Below are positions 22,601-33,130 of a stretch of 64,000 bases of DNA, piece by piece. The stretch comes from Tretioscincus oriximinensis. Taxonomy: Eukaryota; Chordata; Lepidosauria; Squamata; Gymnophthalmidae. The notes under the pieces were generated by a model. That model was not told the origin of the DNA. It made no database searches and worked only from the letters and a program-made list of their open reading frames with translations. The position numbers and the translations under genes are program-made. Within the stretch, counting starts at the first letter, position 1. Every line of letters begins with the position of its first letter. Location: contig JAJVDF010001202.1 in the NCBI GenBank assembly GCA_022410635.1, positions 15,601 through 79,600 of the forward strand, in the 5' to 3' direction.

Positions 22601-23550
22601 CATCACTCCTCAGGTCATGTGTAGCTAGGAAACAGAAATTAAAAAATGGAGCCTTGACAACAGTAAGTCCAGAATTACCAATTCTACTTTTTATGCTCCT
22701 CAGGAAGATGCGGGCTGGGGTTTTCTAAGCTTTATACTATGAAGCATGGATTTAGAGCATTGTTGGCAAAATAAATCAGTAAGAATAGAAGGATTACTAT
22801 AGGGAATGAAAGAACTATAAATAATAAATTATGGTTATGGCCCTTTATGGCAAGTTGGAAATTATGGAGGAAAGTATACTAAAAAACTAATACCGTCAGC
22901 AGTGTTGGTTGCCTCTTTGAAGTATATTAACCCTAATGGAGAATCAAGATTAGATAAATACTTGTGTAGCTTTTCTGTAAGGTTAGGGACTTGTTTTCAC
23001 CAGATGGCTCGCCACTATCGATTCAGCAAATTAGGCACTTAACAAATTTAAGAAATCTATGGCTGGAAGAGATTGCACTTTATATCCAAGGCAAATATCA
23101 AAACTCAGATGAGTATGGTAAAAGACAAATTTTGAAGAAATCATAGATAGGACTAAAAAACAAGTAAACATAATAGGAAGGCTATGCCATGAATTATTGT
23201 GAGTAAAATATGATATCAGAGGCTTATTGGAACATCTGGATGAAAGACATTAACCTGATAAAACTAGAGAAATGTAAGGAGACGTAATTTAAAATCATTA
23301 TAAGTTGGTACCATACACCATATTCAGTATCTCAGCATTATGCTGGCACAATTGTCAAATGAGAGGAACGTACTGTCATATGTGGGCTCAATGCCCTGCA
23401 ATTACAGGATTTAAAAAAATAATAGCCAGGGAAATAAAATTGATAACAAAAGTAGATATTCTTCTCGACAATTTATTTTGGTTAACCACAAAAATCTCCA
23501 TACTGGTACCAGATTATGAGACATCATACTTTATCAAAAGAGCCATCTAG
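19667..23550 (+). pseudogene. L1 ORF2 of the plus-strand copy, broken
   Basis: EN pieces: about 19,667-19,790 and 20,055-20,480 (TYIDYIYMKSDNN, WLSDYVPIIARF). RT before the LTR: QYGFVKGHKIADPIR and LLKLDVYKAFDSVNNHYL. RT after the LTR: SELHKDNMATIRVNMG, PLSPLLFVMAIEPL, LYEDDALVI. The catalytic motif is YEDD, unlike the YAGD of the two other copies. The C-terminal part is around 23,300-23,550. The same segments line up closely with the minus-strand copy, so both belong to related L1 families. Confidence 0.9.
21267..22002 (-). mobile_element. solo LTR of gypsy-type family, inserted in L1
   Basis: The LTR begins TGTGGCG and ends CGCCACA (7-bp inverted ends, TG...CA). It is flanked by identical 5-bp target-site duplications GTAAC (21,262-21,266 and 22,003-22,007). 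The L1 reading frame resumes on the other side. Orientation is antisense by the TATA-like TTTATAAAAG and AATAAA signals on the minus strand. The same LTR family appears sense at 61,632-61,951 (5' LTR part of a SCAN-Gag element), antisense at 63,841 and, more diverged, at 58,395-58,960. Confidence 0.85.
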
Positions 23551-23939
23551 GCTGCTCATTTGGTAGTGGCCAAAGGATGGAAAGACAAGACACAATGGTT
23601 TGTAGATTGTTGGTATGACTACCTAGGAGAATTTTTCTTACAAGAGGCCATATGGGGGAAAAATGTTTCTACAGGGTATGATCATAAAACATACCTGGTC
23701 AAACAAATGGAAATATTTAATTGACTTTGGTGTGAATAGACAGAATTTGATTATCATGGATATGATACAGCTTATTTTCCAATTGCAAATTACATGAATG
23801 GGTTTCTATATTTGTATCCTTGTGTGATGGGGGGAGGTTTTTTCTATTCTTCTTTGTATTTTTATTCGGTTTATTGTTTGTTTGTTGCTATATATATACC
23901 AAATAAAACGTTCTTTAAAAAAAAAAATCAGAAGAACTG

Positions 23940-24795
23940 CTTGGCAGATCTCCTATGCCTTGGTCTGGCTCTCCTTTCCAAAGCATGCAGGAGCCTAGCT
24001 AGGATGGATTCCCCAGTGTCTTTCCCCTGAAGAACCTGGCTCCTCCTCAGCCATCTGTCTCTCCACCCCCTCTGCAGCAGATGGGAGAACCCCTGCTGTG
24101 GAGTTGCTCAGGCCCTGCCTTCTCCATTTAGGCACAGGCCGATCACAAGTCAAGCAGCTTTAACAGACAACAGTATAAATAGGGACGGAGTACAAACAGC
24201 CTTTATCAACGGTTGCAAAATGCCCCTCACATGGCCCTAGGCGCGCTCCTCGCATTGTCCACCCCAGGCTGGAGAAGCTCGTGATGCCTTACCAATCACA
24301 GCCACCGCACACGCCCAGGTTCAGCTGCGTTTCCAGCTGCTAAGCCTGTTAGATTCATGCCATGCATTCATACACAGGTGTGCGGCAGCGTCGTGGATAT
24401 TAATAATGTCCATCCATGCCCCTTGCTGCTTTGTGTCAGCCGACCCTTGACGAACTGCTGCGCCTGATCTTCTGCGCCTCAGCAGCAGGTCGACTCTATT
24501 CCCGCCTTGGCAAGTTGATGTAGATCTCACGGCTGCTGCCATGCAATCTATAGAGGACCTTGTCGCTCCCTGAGGCTTTCTTTCTTTAAACACAGCTGCT
24601 GCCAAGCGGGTTGGGCTTGCCCATGCAGGTGGCTAAGCCCGACGTACGCGGTGGAGAAGAGCCTGGAGAGGCAGACTGGCAGGCACCCAGTACTGCCTGC
24701 ATGGACCCTGGTGGGTCTGCCACGCCTCCCCTCTTTTGGGCATGCCAGGTAGATGGTACCACTACCCCTTCCTAGTGTCGTAAAATTTCCAACAC
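23940..24795. other. GC-rich unclassified repeat-like DNA
   Basis: Noticeably GC-richer than its surroundings. I found no coding sequence or splice-flanked exon, and no match to the next expected PPP1R37 exon (which should follow the 25.5-kb exon on the minus strand). It may be the internal part of the DIRS-like fragment that ends at 25,025, or an unrelated repeat. Confidence 0.35.
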
Positions 24796-24829
24796 AGTCA
24801 CCCCTTCCAGACATGAATAGCTGTTAAAG

Positions 24830-25025
24830 CAAAAAAGAAAACCTTGTCCGAGGAAAGTAACGTCTGACTCAGTCTGCAAATGAAAAGGAACTGGGGCTGG
24901 TCAGGAGTGACGTCACCAGGGAGAAGTAAAAGTGCGTGTGACAGCGCTCCTAGTGACGTTTGACTCAGGTCTCCGCCTGTGGGATAACCCAACCCTTCAG
25001 AAGAGACCCATAGGGAACTCAGGAG
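24830..25025 (-). mobile_element. DIRS-like terminal fragment, inverted relative to the 0.4-kb copy
   Basis: 24,895-25,010 is the reverse complement, with differences, of 436-530: CTAGTGACGTTTGACTCAGG and GGAGTGACGTCACCAGG match CCTGAGTCAAACGTCACTAG and the downstream segment. It is therefore a second copy of the DIRS-type terminus in opposite orientation. Confidence 0.75.
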
Positions 25026-25029
25026 GAAA

Positions 25030-25494
25030 ACAAGGAACCAAAAGCTAACCAACTCGCAACAGCCAAGCAGGTCATCATTTGGAAATGAGCCAGCCTTCTA
25101 TTTCTCCCCATCCTGCTGTTCTTTCCATAATTGCGGCCATGGGGGAAGGTTGCTAGCGCCACATTGCACTGAAGATTATAACGGACTTATGCTAGTATGT
25201 TATTCCCACCAAATTTTCACATTTTAATCTGCCCTATTTCTAAATCTCAATTACTCAGTGGAAAAGAGGAATCCCAATTCACTGCTTCAAAAAGTGAACC
25301 AGTGGTTATTCCCTCTATTTAGATTTATCTTCTATAGCATTTTCTTTGCTGTCTTTGTGAATCACAGCATAATTGAGAATAAAACCACTCCCAATAATGG
25401 TTCTGCAATAATGTGTGCAAGCAACACAAATAAAACCTACAGAGCCTGCAAGGAAAAGTTGGGAGGAAAATGCAGTCTAGCCAACGATACAAAC
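25030..25494. other. PPP1R37 intron sequence
   Basis: No repeat was recognised with confidence. It forms the 5' part of the intron downstream of the 25,495-25,614 exon (minus strand). Confidence 0.5.
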
Positions 25495-25614
25495 CTTCCT
25501 CATCATGTGAGCTGCAGCCTGCCAACCCCTAGTGCCAATATGTTTGTTAAAGGAGATGTTGAGATGTGTGGCTGACTCGTAGTATTCAATCATATCGAAC
25601 AAAGCGGAAGCACC
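25495..25614 (-). CDS. PPP1R37: PPP1R37 coding exon (GASALFDMIEYYE...)
   Basis: A 120-bp exon of 40 codons, phase 0 at both ends. It is bounded on the minus strand by a polypyrimidine tract and acceptor (CTCTTTGTCTCTCTGCCAG) and a donor GTTTGT, which is weaker than consensus. It encodes GASALFDMIEYYESATHLN followed by ISFNKHIGTRGWQAAAHMMR and K, part of the first leucine-rich repeats of PPP1R37. This protein binds PP1 and inhibits its phosphatase activity. The preceding exon ends GAT in phase 0, so the two join without a gap. I see no disabling change. Identity rests on recalled family sequence and is strong. Confidence 0.92.
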
Positions 25615-25924
25615 CTGGCAGAGAGACAAAGAAGAGGAGCAGGAGATGCTGTTTAGGGTTCAGTTAGAACAAAGATATGAAAACCTTTTTTTCTTCCAGG
25701 GAATATTTCCATTAGAATATTTATATAATCATTTGAGGGCCATGCCCCTCCCCAGTGCACACCCCACCTTTCTGCCCCAACTATCCAGGCACAAATCCCA
25801 TACAAACCACACACACACACTGTCTATACCCCCTCCCATACCCAGACCCACAAAACCACAGGCTTTATTATTGAATGGGAATTTTGTCTGCAACTAGTGC
25901 AACTTATGTTCTCCCCATTCATTT
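25615..25924. other. PPP1R37 intron, acceptor side
   Basis: Intron upstream (minus sense) of the exon: a purine-rich run on the plus strand close to the exon, and a short CACACACAC tract near 25,808. Otherwise I see nothing I can name. Confidence 0.5.
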
Positions 25925-27790
25925 TTTTTTAGAATATAGATTTACTTTATTCAGTATTTAGAAATTGTACAATATTTCATTAACATAGCTATAGTGTTAG
26001 TCAAGAGTTCATGCCTGGAGTCTCATTACCAAATCTCATTAGCCGATTCCAATTTACTGTCCATGATATAATTATCTTGATCCCGAAGTAACGTAATATT
26101 TTTTCTTTTATCATCTCATGAATCATAAATTCTGGTAAGTACTCATACCATTGAGAAGTTGTCCATTGAGATTTATCTTTCCAACTCCTCGCGATGGTGA
26201 TTTGGAACGCCAAAATCATGTTTACTAAATATTGCAAATGCATCTGTAATGACCAATTTTCTATCATAATAATACAAGGCTTTTCTGACTTTCTAAAATT
26301 AGTCTCCAAAATTTCATTTATCTCTACAATAATTTGGTTCCAATATGTTGTAACTTCAAAGCAGTTAAATAGCATATGTGTTAATGTCCCCCTCTCTACA
26401 CGTTCATGGCAGCATAAACATGATAAATTAAGTATATGGAAGAGCTGTTCAGGAGTACGATACCATCTTATTGAGATCTTGATTTGGAGTTCTCTAACTT
26501 TATTGTTTTTAATTTTACTTATATCTTCTATCCATTTTTCCATATATTCATTGAAAAATTAGTATCTCTACCCTATTTAATTTTGACTTTCTCCTTATTG
26601 TCATACTTAATTTGTAATAGTATTCAATATAGCTTCCCTAAAATTTTCGTATCCCCGTTTAATTTAGAAATAAGTATTTCCTCAAAGTCCCTCCTTTGTT
26701 TGTTAATCTCTATTCTTATATTTGGGGAGTTTATGAATGCATATACTGCTATTTCAGCCAGTCAGTTTCGGTTTTGTGGGCAGTATTCCCTTAATCAATG
26801 TATAGTGAATGGGTTGCCATTCAGATCTTATAGTTCCATGAATCTTCTTTTATTCAACTATTTATGATAGATAGATAGCGTTGCCTCTCCAATAGTGTTA
26901 AGAATTTTAATTGATGCTGAAAATAACAATTTCTTGCCATTCCTTTTCTAGAGTTTCACACTTCCTCCAAAGTGGGAAGCCATAAATTTAAAATATTTCT
27001 ACTATATTTATCTTTCATGAGAGGTCCTGCATCTTATTAAGTGTCCTCTTGATCTTAACCCATTTAAGTTCTTCCAAAAATTCCAAATCTAGCATCTTTA
27101 AAATTTGCCATGATTCATAGTAAGTTTTCAAAGACAGGAACCCCCATGCAGTTTGTGTAGATTTAGAAAAAAAACACTTAGTTTGAGAGTCTCTTCCTTT
27201 TGTCATTTAATGCCACTTTTTCAATTTAGCCTCCCATAATCTAAAGTATTGGTTTGGTACTTTACCTGCTACCATTTGAAATAAATAAATAAACCTAGGT
27301 AGTACCATCATATTTAGTGCACGTGGCTTAACCATTAGAGACCATTTTTGTTTTCACCATCTTATGCAGATTTCTAGACAGAATTCCTAGATGCGGAACT
27401 CCTAAATAAGAGATCTTCTTCAGGCTGATTTTTAGTCCAGATATTAGTGCAATTTGTCTCTGCTTTTGTCTGGATATATTCAACATTAAAATATCAGATT
27501 TTTCTATATTAATCTTTAGTTCCAAGAGCAATTCAAAGTTAATAATCTCTGTTTTTAAGGGTGGCAATGTTTGGAGTGCATTGTCCATAATTATCAACGC
27601 ATCACCTGCGTATAGATTAAGTTTTATTGAGTCCCTTCCCATTTTATATCCCTAAATTTGTTGATAATGCTTTATTCTATTGCCTAAGGGTACTAAAGTN
27701 TTATTCTATTGCCTAAGGGTACTAAAGTCAGGATGAAAATTAAAGATGATAGGGGACATCCGTTTCACCATGTTCTTTATCAAAATCATG
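25925..27790 (-). mobile_element. L1 LINE, 3' portion
   Basis: Minus strand, 3' end at the T-run near 25,925. ORF2 C-terminal domain in 26,543-26,001 (KISIRWYRTPEQLFHILNLS, GTLTHMLFNCFE, then ITIARSWKDKSQWTTSQWYE). Preceding RT/thumb pieces are in 27,206-27,015 and 27,642-27,328. The catalytic motif reads LYAGDALIIM, again lacking the first Asp. It is 5'-truncated near 27,790. A one-base gap sits at 27,700 with a duplicated flank, a likely assembly error. Confidence 0.85.
27671..27729. repeat. duplicated 29-bp flank around a single N
   Basis: The same 29 bases (TTATTCTATTGCCTAAGGGT...) occur at 27,671-27,699 and 27,701-27,729, separated by an N at 27,700. This is the signature of two contig ends placed side by side without merging. 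Confidence 0.85.
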
Positions 27791-28238
27791 TCTCCATTCA
27801 TTTTCATATATTATTTTTCTCCACACAGAAAAAAGCTTTATTGAAATCTTTATCAAACTACAATTTATGGATTGTACTTTCTAAAGATGTTTCCAACCTG
27901 GTTCTTTCCTTTACAGACCATATTCCTTGCCATTGTACTTATAATAGGACCCCCACAAATACCATAACAAATCTTCTGACAAAGGGTTGGTTCCTTATTT
28001 ATCCATTACTGACTCACAATGTTTTGAAATATGTTTAATGTATCGTAACTTTAACATTAAAGTTCAGTGTGGCAAATCAATATGAAGCATTTGCAAATTG
28101 TTACCTACCGTAATTGTTATTCACCATTTCTCATTCTCCTTCACTCCATAGAACTCCTACAAAATATTTGTTTCAAATAAAAGCCTCATGCACTGTTTTG
28201 TTGTGTGCTGTAAGCTTTGGGGTGGGGCTGGTAAGGAA
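27791..28238. other. unclassified intron sequence
   Basis: Between the truncated L1 and the foldback repeat. AT-rich, with no motif that I can name; the first part may still be remote L1. Confidence 0.35.
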
Positions 28239-28370
28239 AGGAAAATGGAAGCTGCTCCAAGCAAATAACTATCTACTTTGATCCAATAAACTTGCAAAAA
28301 TTACTTTTTTTTTGCAAGTTTATTAGATCAAAGTAGTTAGTTATTTGCTTGGAGCAGCTTCCAATTTCCT
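28239..28370. repeat. long foldback hairpin (about 62-bp arms)
   Basis: The left arm at 28,239-28,300 and right arm at 28,308-28,370 are reverse complements with about 3 mismatches in 62 bases, separated by a spacer of a few bases (TTACTTT). A transcript from either strand would form a long, nearly perfect stem with a small loop. Such structures arise from foldback elements, non-autonomous DNA transposons or an inverted duplication. It also has the size of a long pre-microRNA-like hairpin. Confidence 0.9.
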
Positions 28371-28408
28371 CGGTCTTATTCCAAGCTTCCTATAGAATGG
28401 AATGTATA

Positions 28409-29245
28409 AGAACATAAGAAGAGTCATACTGGGTAAGGCCACAGCCCATCTAGTCCAGCATTCTGCTCACACAGAGGCCCATCAGATACTCCTGGACCGT
28501 CTGCAAAGAGGAAAGCAAAATATGCACCTGTTCATGACTCCCTGCAAATGGTATTCCAGGAGTCCTGCCTGTTCCTTCCCCCCGGAGACAACATCCAGAC
28601 ATCCATCCTAGAACTCATTTAAACCCTTGGTGTCCATAAACCTGTCGAGTCCTGTCTTGAAGCTATCCAAGCTATTAGCTACCACCACTTATTCTAGAAG
28701 TGAATTCCACAGGTCAATGACTCTCTGGGTGAAAAAATAATTTCATTTCTCTGTTCTCACATTTTTGTCCATCAGTTTTAAGGAATGCCCTCTGGTCCTA
28801 GTGTTGTGTGAGAGAGAAAACATTTTTCTCTATTCATCCTATCCATCCCATGCATGATTTTGTACACTTCAATCAGATCACCTCTCAAATGTCGCCTTTC
28901 GAGGCTGAAGAGGCCCAGACATTGCAGCCTGACTTCATAAGGGATCATTCTTGACCATTTTTGTTGCCCTTTTCTGCACCTTCTCTAATATCACAATATC
29001 ACTCTTGAGATGTGGTGACCAGAACTGAACACAGTATTCCAAGTGGCTTCACCACAGATTTATAAAGAGGCAAAACAACATTTGCTGACTTGTTTTCGAT
29101 TCCTTTCCTAATTATCCCCTACATGCAATTTGCCTTTTTTGCTGCTGCTGCACACTGGGTTGACATCTTCATTGAATTGTCCACCAACACCCCAGCATCC
29201 TTTTCTTGCTCGGTTACAGAAAGCTTGGTTCCCATCAGGTTCTCC
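28409..29245 (-). mobile_element. CR1 LINE, 3' portion
   Basis: Matches the 5,786-6,450 CR1 copy from its 3' end (ATAAGAACATAAGAAGAGTC, CAGCCCATCTAGTCCAGC) through the 3' part of ORF2, then stops at CTTGGTTCCCATCAGG and is followed by a different CR1 region. Confidence 0.85.
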
Positions 29246-30640
29246 CTTTCCTTTAGTTGTATCGGAAAGGCAGTGTAGTTTGTATAGTTTGTAACATGGG
29301 GTTACTGTATCCCATTGATTTTCTTCTGTCCACCAGGTTTCAATTATGCCAATAATATCAACATTATTGTCGTTCACTAAGCATTCCAATTCCACTATTT
29401 TTGCTCAGAGGCTTCTGGCATTTGCATACAGACATTTATATGCCATTCTTCGGTACAAGTTTGGCCCCGTATATTTGTGAGAAGCCACAGTTTGCTCATT
29501 ATAGCTTTTTACTTGAATACTACAGCCCGGTTCCCTCTCCAATACTATATTATCTGCATAACTGTTGCTCAGCAATTGCATTTATATTTACATTATCTTG
29601 AACCGGATGCTGCCCAGCTGCCGTCAGCTTTTCCCCAGGTAGCAGTTTAAAAGCTGCTCTGCAACCTTTTTGATATTAAGCGCCAGCTTTCTGATTTCAT
29701 CTTGGTTCAAGTGCAACCCATACCTTTAGTACAGGTATGGCCTGTCCCCAAATGTCCCCCAGCTCCTGACAAATCTAAATCCTTCCTCACAACACCAAAG
29801 CCACATCCAACCATTCTAATCTCTGCCTGTCTAGCTAGTCCTGCGCATGGAACAGGTGGCATTTCAGAAAATTTATTTATTTACATTTTTATACCGCCCT
29901 ATATCCGTAGGTTTCAGGGCGGTTAACAATGAAATCATAACTTAAACACATTAAAAACAGCCTTTTCTAAAAATAGAGAAGAGACAGTAGTTTTCTAGCC
30001 AAAGGCCAGGCCAAAGTGGTGCTACCTTGGAGGTCCTGGATTTCAATCTTCTACCTAACAACCTAAATTTGGCTTCCAGGACTCCCCACTTGACTCTCTC
30101 AATGTTGTTGGTACCAACATGGATCACAACACGTGGCTCCACATCTATCTAGATGTAGCGTGATGTATGCAACTTTAGCATCCTGTAGGCAAGTAACCAT
30201 GCAGTCAGCACACCCATCGCACACCCTCCTCTATATGCCTATGGCCTCACCCATGTACCCATGGAGGATTATCCTCGATGTAAGAGAATACCGACATATC
30301 TTCTAAGGAAGGGGTCCCCACTAAGGGAAGCTGTCCCTCTTCCTCACTCTAATGACTTCTCTGCCCAAGAACCCTGTTCTCCAAGGCAGCTGGAGGGCTG
30401 CACTCTCGGGAGTGGTTGCTCCTGCTGCATCCCTGGAGCTCTTGTACTGATGCCTATTTCTGACTCTCTGTGACTCCAGATCAGCTACCTTGGCCTCAAG
30501 GGAAGAAATACGTTCCCTGAGAGTCAGGAGCTCCTTGCAGCAAACACACACCCATGACTTCTCACCTGCTGGCTCTCTACCTTCATTCCTAATATATTTA
30601 TAATTTACTTTTATTACAATTAAAATTCTCTTCTGTTTCA
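29246..30640 (-). mobile_element. CR1 5' portion: EN and ORF1 with esterase domain, fragments
   Basis: Minus strand. 29,395-29,108 reads DIIGIIETWW, which is the CR1 endonuclease start. 30,142-29,951 reads VVIHVGTNNIERVKWGVLEA, then FRLLGRRLKSRTSKVAPLW, the esterase-like domain of CR1/L3 ORF1. 30,641-30,321 has a Cys-rich finger (CVCCKELLTL) and coiled coil (RERISSLEAKVADLES), the ORF1 N-terminus. RT is missing between EN and the 3' part at 29,245, so this is either one internally deleted CR1 or two neighbouring fragments. A short SINE tail interrupts at 29,868-29,970. Confidence 0.75.
29868..29970 (-). repeat. SINE/LINE tail fragment (ATTTATTTATTTACATTTTTATACCGCCC)
   Basis: Plus-strand text has the reverse complement of the classic squamate SINE 3' tail (TATTTATTTACATTTTTATACCGCCC). 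A similar, shorter tail lies at 33,033-33,108. Only the 3' tail is present. Confidence 0.7.
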
Positions 30641-30644
30641 AGAT

Positions 30645-31304
30645 CCTTTTGTTACGGTTATTATCAAAGATATTTGTTGCAAAACTATTAAAATTATTCC
30701 TTTAGTATATGTTATGAAGTGAATTTTCTTACAATATATTAAAATATTTAGGGTTTTTTTAAAAAAAAAACCTTCTATCTATTGGATACATAGTTAAAGT
30801 AGTATTTGTTTCTTTAATAAATAACAAAACTAGTATTTTTTAATCTTATATTTTTGTAATTTGAATAATCTTTATATCTCGCACCCAATTGTAACATCAA
30901 AATTTTGGAGCTTAACTAAAGCAGAACTGTTATTTTTTAAATATTGGTTACTATTGTAAAAATATATATAAAATCTAAATAGAATTGTTATGTAAACATT
31001 CACCAACAAGCTCCTCACCTTTCAGGAACTTTGTTTTGCAAGAAAAAAACTGCTTTTTAAATTGCTAAAAATCCCCATACTCCATTGTTGAGTCTGCTTA
31101 TCAACAATCCCAAGAAAGGTTGATTGCTAAAAATCCCCATACTCCATTGTTGAGTCTGCTTATCAACAATCCCAAGAAAGGTTGTCATAAGTATGTATAC
31201 GTACTCCATGTTCATATACTGTATGTTATAGATATATTTTGATACAATACCCTTGTATGTGATAACTAAAATGAACAGAGAAAAAAATCATTTCTCTGCT
31301 TTGA
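30645..31304. other. AT-rich intron DNA with a 62-bp tandem duplication
   Basis: Mostly A/T, no gene recognised. It includes the duplicated unit at 31,061-31,184. Confidence 0.4.
31061..31184. repeat. 62-bp perfect tandem duplication with internal palindrome
   Basis: 31,061-31,122 is repeated as 31,123-31,184 without visible change. Each unit contains ATTGTTGA...TCAACAAT (8-bp inverted arms, 10-base spacer). Two identical units next to each other imply a recent local duplication or assembly error. Confidence 0.9.
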
Positions 31305-31545
31305 ACACTAGGACCAGGGGTGTTCCTTGAAGCTGGTTTGCAGAAAGGTAAGAGAAGGGAAAGTATTTTTTCACCCAGAGGGACATTGGTCCAAGGCATT
31401 GACTTCCAGAAGAGGGGTTGGTAACTAGCAGCTTCTGAATAGCTTTAGATGCCAAGTGGCAATTGCTGAGCCACTCTGTAAGATATAATGTTGGTCCAGA
31501 TGGGCTCTGGCTTCATTCAGCAGGGCTCTTTTTATGTTCGAATGC
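31305..31545 (+). mobile_element. CR1 3' fragment, plus strand
   Basis: Plus-strand text (AGGACCAGGGGTGTTCCTTG, ACTTCCAGAAGAGG, GGTCCAGATGGGCTC, ATTCAGCAGGGCTC, TTTTTATGTTCG) is the CR1 3' end of a different subfamily from the 5.8-kb copy. Confidence 0.75.
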
Positions 31546-32039
31546 AGTAGGACGAACCGTGTTTTAGAACTTTGAACTTTGTTAGCCCACTGACTATGAA
31601 GAGATGAGTCATAAAGAGGAGTATCAGCTGTACCATTGTAGGCATGTGGATTCATAACTGTAACTAGGCCCTGTGAGGTCCAGGATAAATGAATCACATG
31701 TAATTTGGTTTGATCACGTGTAATTTGTGAGTTTTTCCTGGTCCCAACATATTAAGGAACATAAAATCACGTCGAAAAGGTCAAGGACTTGCAGGCCTAG
31801 CACACTGCGTCCATTCTGTTCCGACGCTCATGGGCTCTTTTCCTATTTTCACCTCTTTCATTTACAAAAGTTAAAACGTATGTCCATAACAATTATATAT
31901 CTCGATTAAAACAAAAAGATAATGTTGTTATTTACCCCCATCTTCCTAATCCCCCACACTCTAATCAACTCAAGGAATAATTTCCTAAGTCAGGCAGCCT
32001 TAGTAAGAAACAAGGCAACTCTGTGGGTCACCTGGGAAT
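31546..32039. other. unclassified intron sequence
   Basis: No gene found. A 15-base repeat pair occurs at about 31,695-31,730 (ATCACATGTAATTTG, ATCACGTGTAATTTG). The end may hold the 3' UTR of the LINE fragment that follows. Confidence 0.35.
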
Positions 32040-32404
32040 TTTCTCCCTTCAGGAGGTAATTCAGCTGAAGTTCTGCATTCCTATGGGACACCCTTTGTAA
32101 TAAAGATCCTAGGCATGCTATTCTTGACATCTAGTATCCGTCTTAAAACGGGTTTGAATTTGTTCCAGTTGGGAAGTATTTGAAAAGCCCCAGACTTCAG
32201 CCCCATAAGTCAACATTGGTATAAGTTATACCCCCTGTATACAGTTAGTAGAGGGACGAGAGATCCTGGATGTCTGTAGTTAAACAGATTATATAATGAG
32301 TTCAGCCCTGCATCAACTCTTAGTACATTATTTTTCAAGTGAGGTGACCAGGGTAAGAAATCGTGCAAGACAGCAGGAACAGGAGAAAAAATATAAATGG
32401 ATTG
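32040..32404 (-). mobile_element. LINE fragment related to the 3.9-kb element
   Basis: The minus frame (GLNSLYNLFNYRHPGSLVPL) resembles the region LHKFINLRNPGSLRLLNVLN of the LINE at 4,797-4,900. It is therefore a short 3' fragment of the same non-LTR family. Confidence 0.5.
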
Positions 32405-32424
32405 CATGCAGCATGATCACTTAC

Positions 32425-32525
32425 ATCTTCATCTAGGCTTGTTTGCTCTAAGTCTACTGTTTTGAACTGGAGACGCTTGAAAATTTCTTCCACGGCTTCG
32501 CAGGCCTTGTAATCTAACTTCTCAC
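32425..32525 (-). CDS. PPP1R37: PPP1R37 coding exon (GEKLDYKACEAVEE...)
   Basis: A 101-bp exon with acceptor (TTGTTTCTTATTCTGTAG) and donor GTAAGT on the minus strand. It starts with two bases of a Gly codon and encodes GEKLDYKACEAVEEIFKRLQ followed by FKTVDLEQTSLDED (33 full codons plus the split Gly), matching the first leucine-rich region of PPP1R37. It ends in phase 0. Because the 59.7-kb exon ends in phase 0, an additional exon of 3n+1 bases must lie between them to supply the first base of the Gly codon; the family sequence predicts about 46 nt. No defect is visible. Confidence 0.92.
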
Positions 32526-33130
32526 CTACAGAATAAGAAACAAAACAAGTGGTTACCCCTTTGAATATGCTGATCTATCATCTTCCAACATCATCTTCCA
32601 GTATAGATGAGACCTCAAGCCACCTTACTGTAAGCAGAAAACATGTTTCTTTGTGGGGACAGGCACAGATGAGTCAAAGAGTCTTCATCCGTCCAGGGTG
32701 CAGTAGTCCCCATGAAGCTTGGGCAGGCTGCCACACTGCTTCTGATTTTGGCTACTGCTGCTTCTGCTAACTTCTGGGCATTCAAGCCTTTAAATAAATA
32801 ATTGTCACAGGAAAAAATGGTGTAGAAAAGCAGGCAAAAATATTCTAAAACAGGGAACAGTAATTCGGTCAACAAATAAGGCAAACAGGAAGCTGGCAGT
32901 TTACTATTGTTTACATCTGGAACATTGTCTATTAAAACTAGATTCATGTGAAAGTGGTAGGACAGAAGATTGGAGCTCTTTACCTACTGGACCTTATTCT
33001 GGGATGTATCTCAAAATAGGAACCTGCCACTTCCATTTATTGATTTACTAACCACCTACACCCAAAGATCTCAGGCAGATCACAATACAAAAATGATTAA
33101 AAAAAAACAGTTTAAACAGGGCAATTGAAA
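32526..33130. other. PPP1R37 intron sequence
   Basis: No gene was recognised. A SINE/LINE tail-like fragment lies at 33,033-33,108 (TTTATTGATTTACTAACC and on). This is the start of the very long intron between the 32.4-kb and 59.7-kb exons. Confidence 0.5.

Larger units (their letters stand above)
19660..23935 (+). mobile_element. L1 LINE, 5'-truncated, split by a solo LTR
   Basis: Plus strand. It begins inside the EN domain (LDVVLLQETHKP at about 19,685; the catalytic Glu is preserved), continues to the RT (20,853-21,262 and 22,012-22,410, with YEDD at about 22,230 and GVKQGCPLSPLLF at about 22,095) and runs to an oligo-A at about 23,923-23,933 with AATAAA just before it. A 736-bp LTR is inserted at 21,267-22,002. 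Many stops and frameshifts indicate an old copy. It meets the neighbouring minus-strand L1 head to head near 19,657. Confidence 0.9.

Noticed and set aside
13244..23935. Single twin-primed L1 insertion (5' inversion)
   Set aside because: Both oppositely oriented parts have their own 3' ends, so two insertions are required.
23940..24795. Next PPP1R37 exon
   Set aside because: No segment encodes the expected LRR continuation with splice sites; it probably lies beyond the window.
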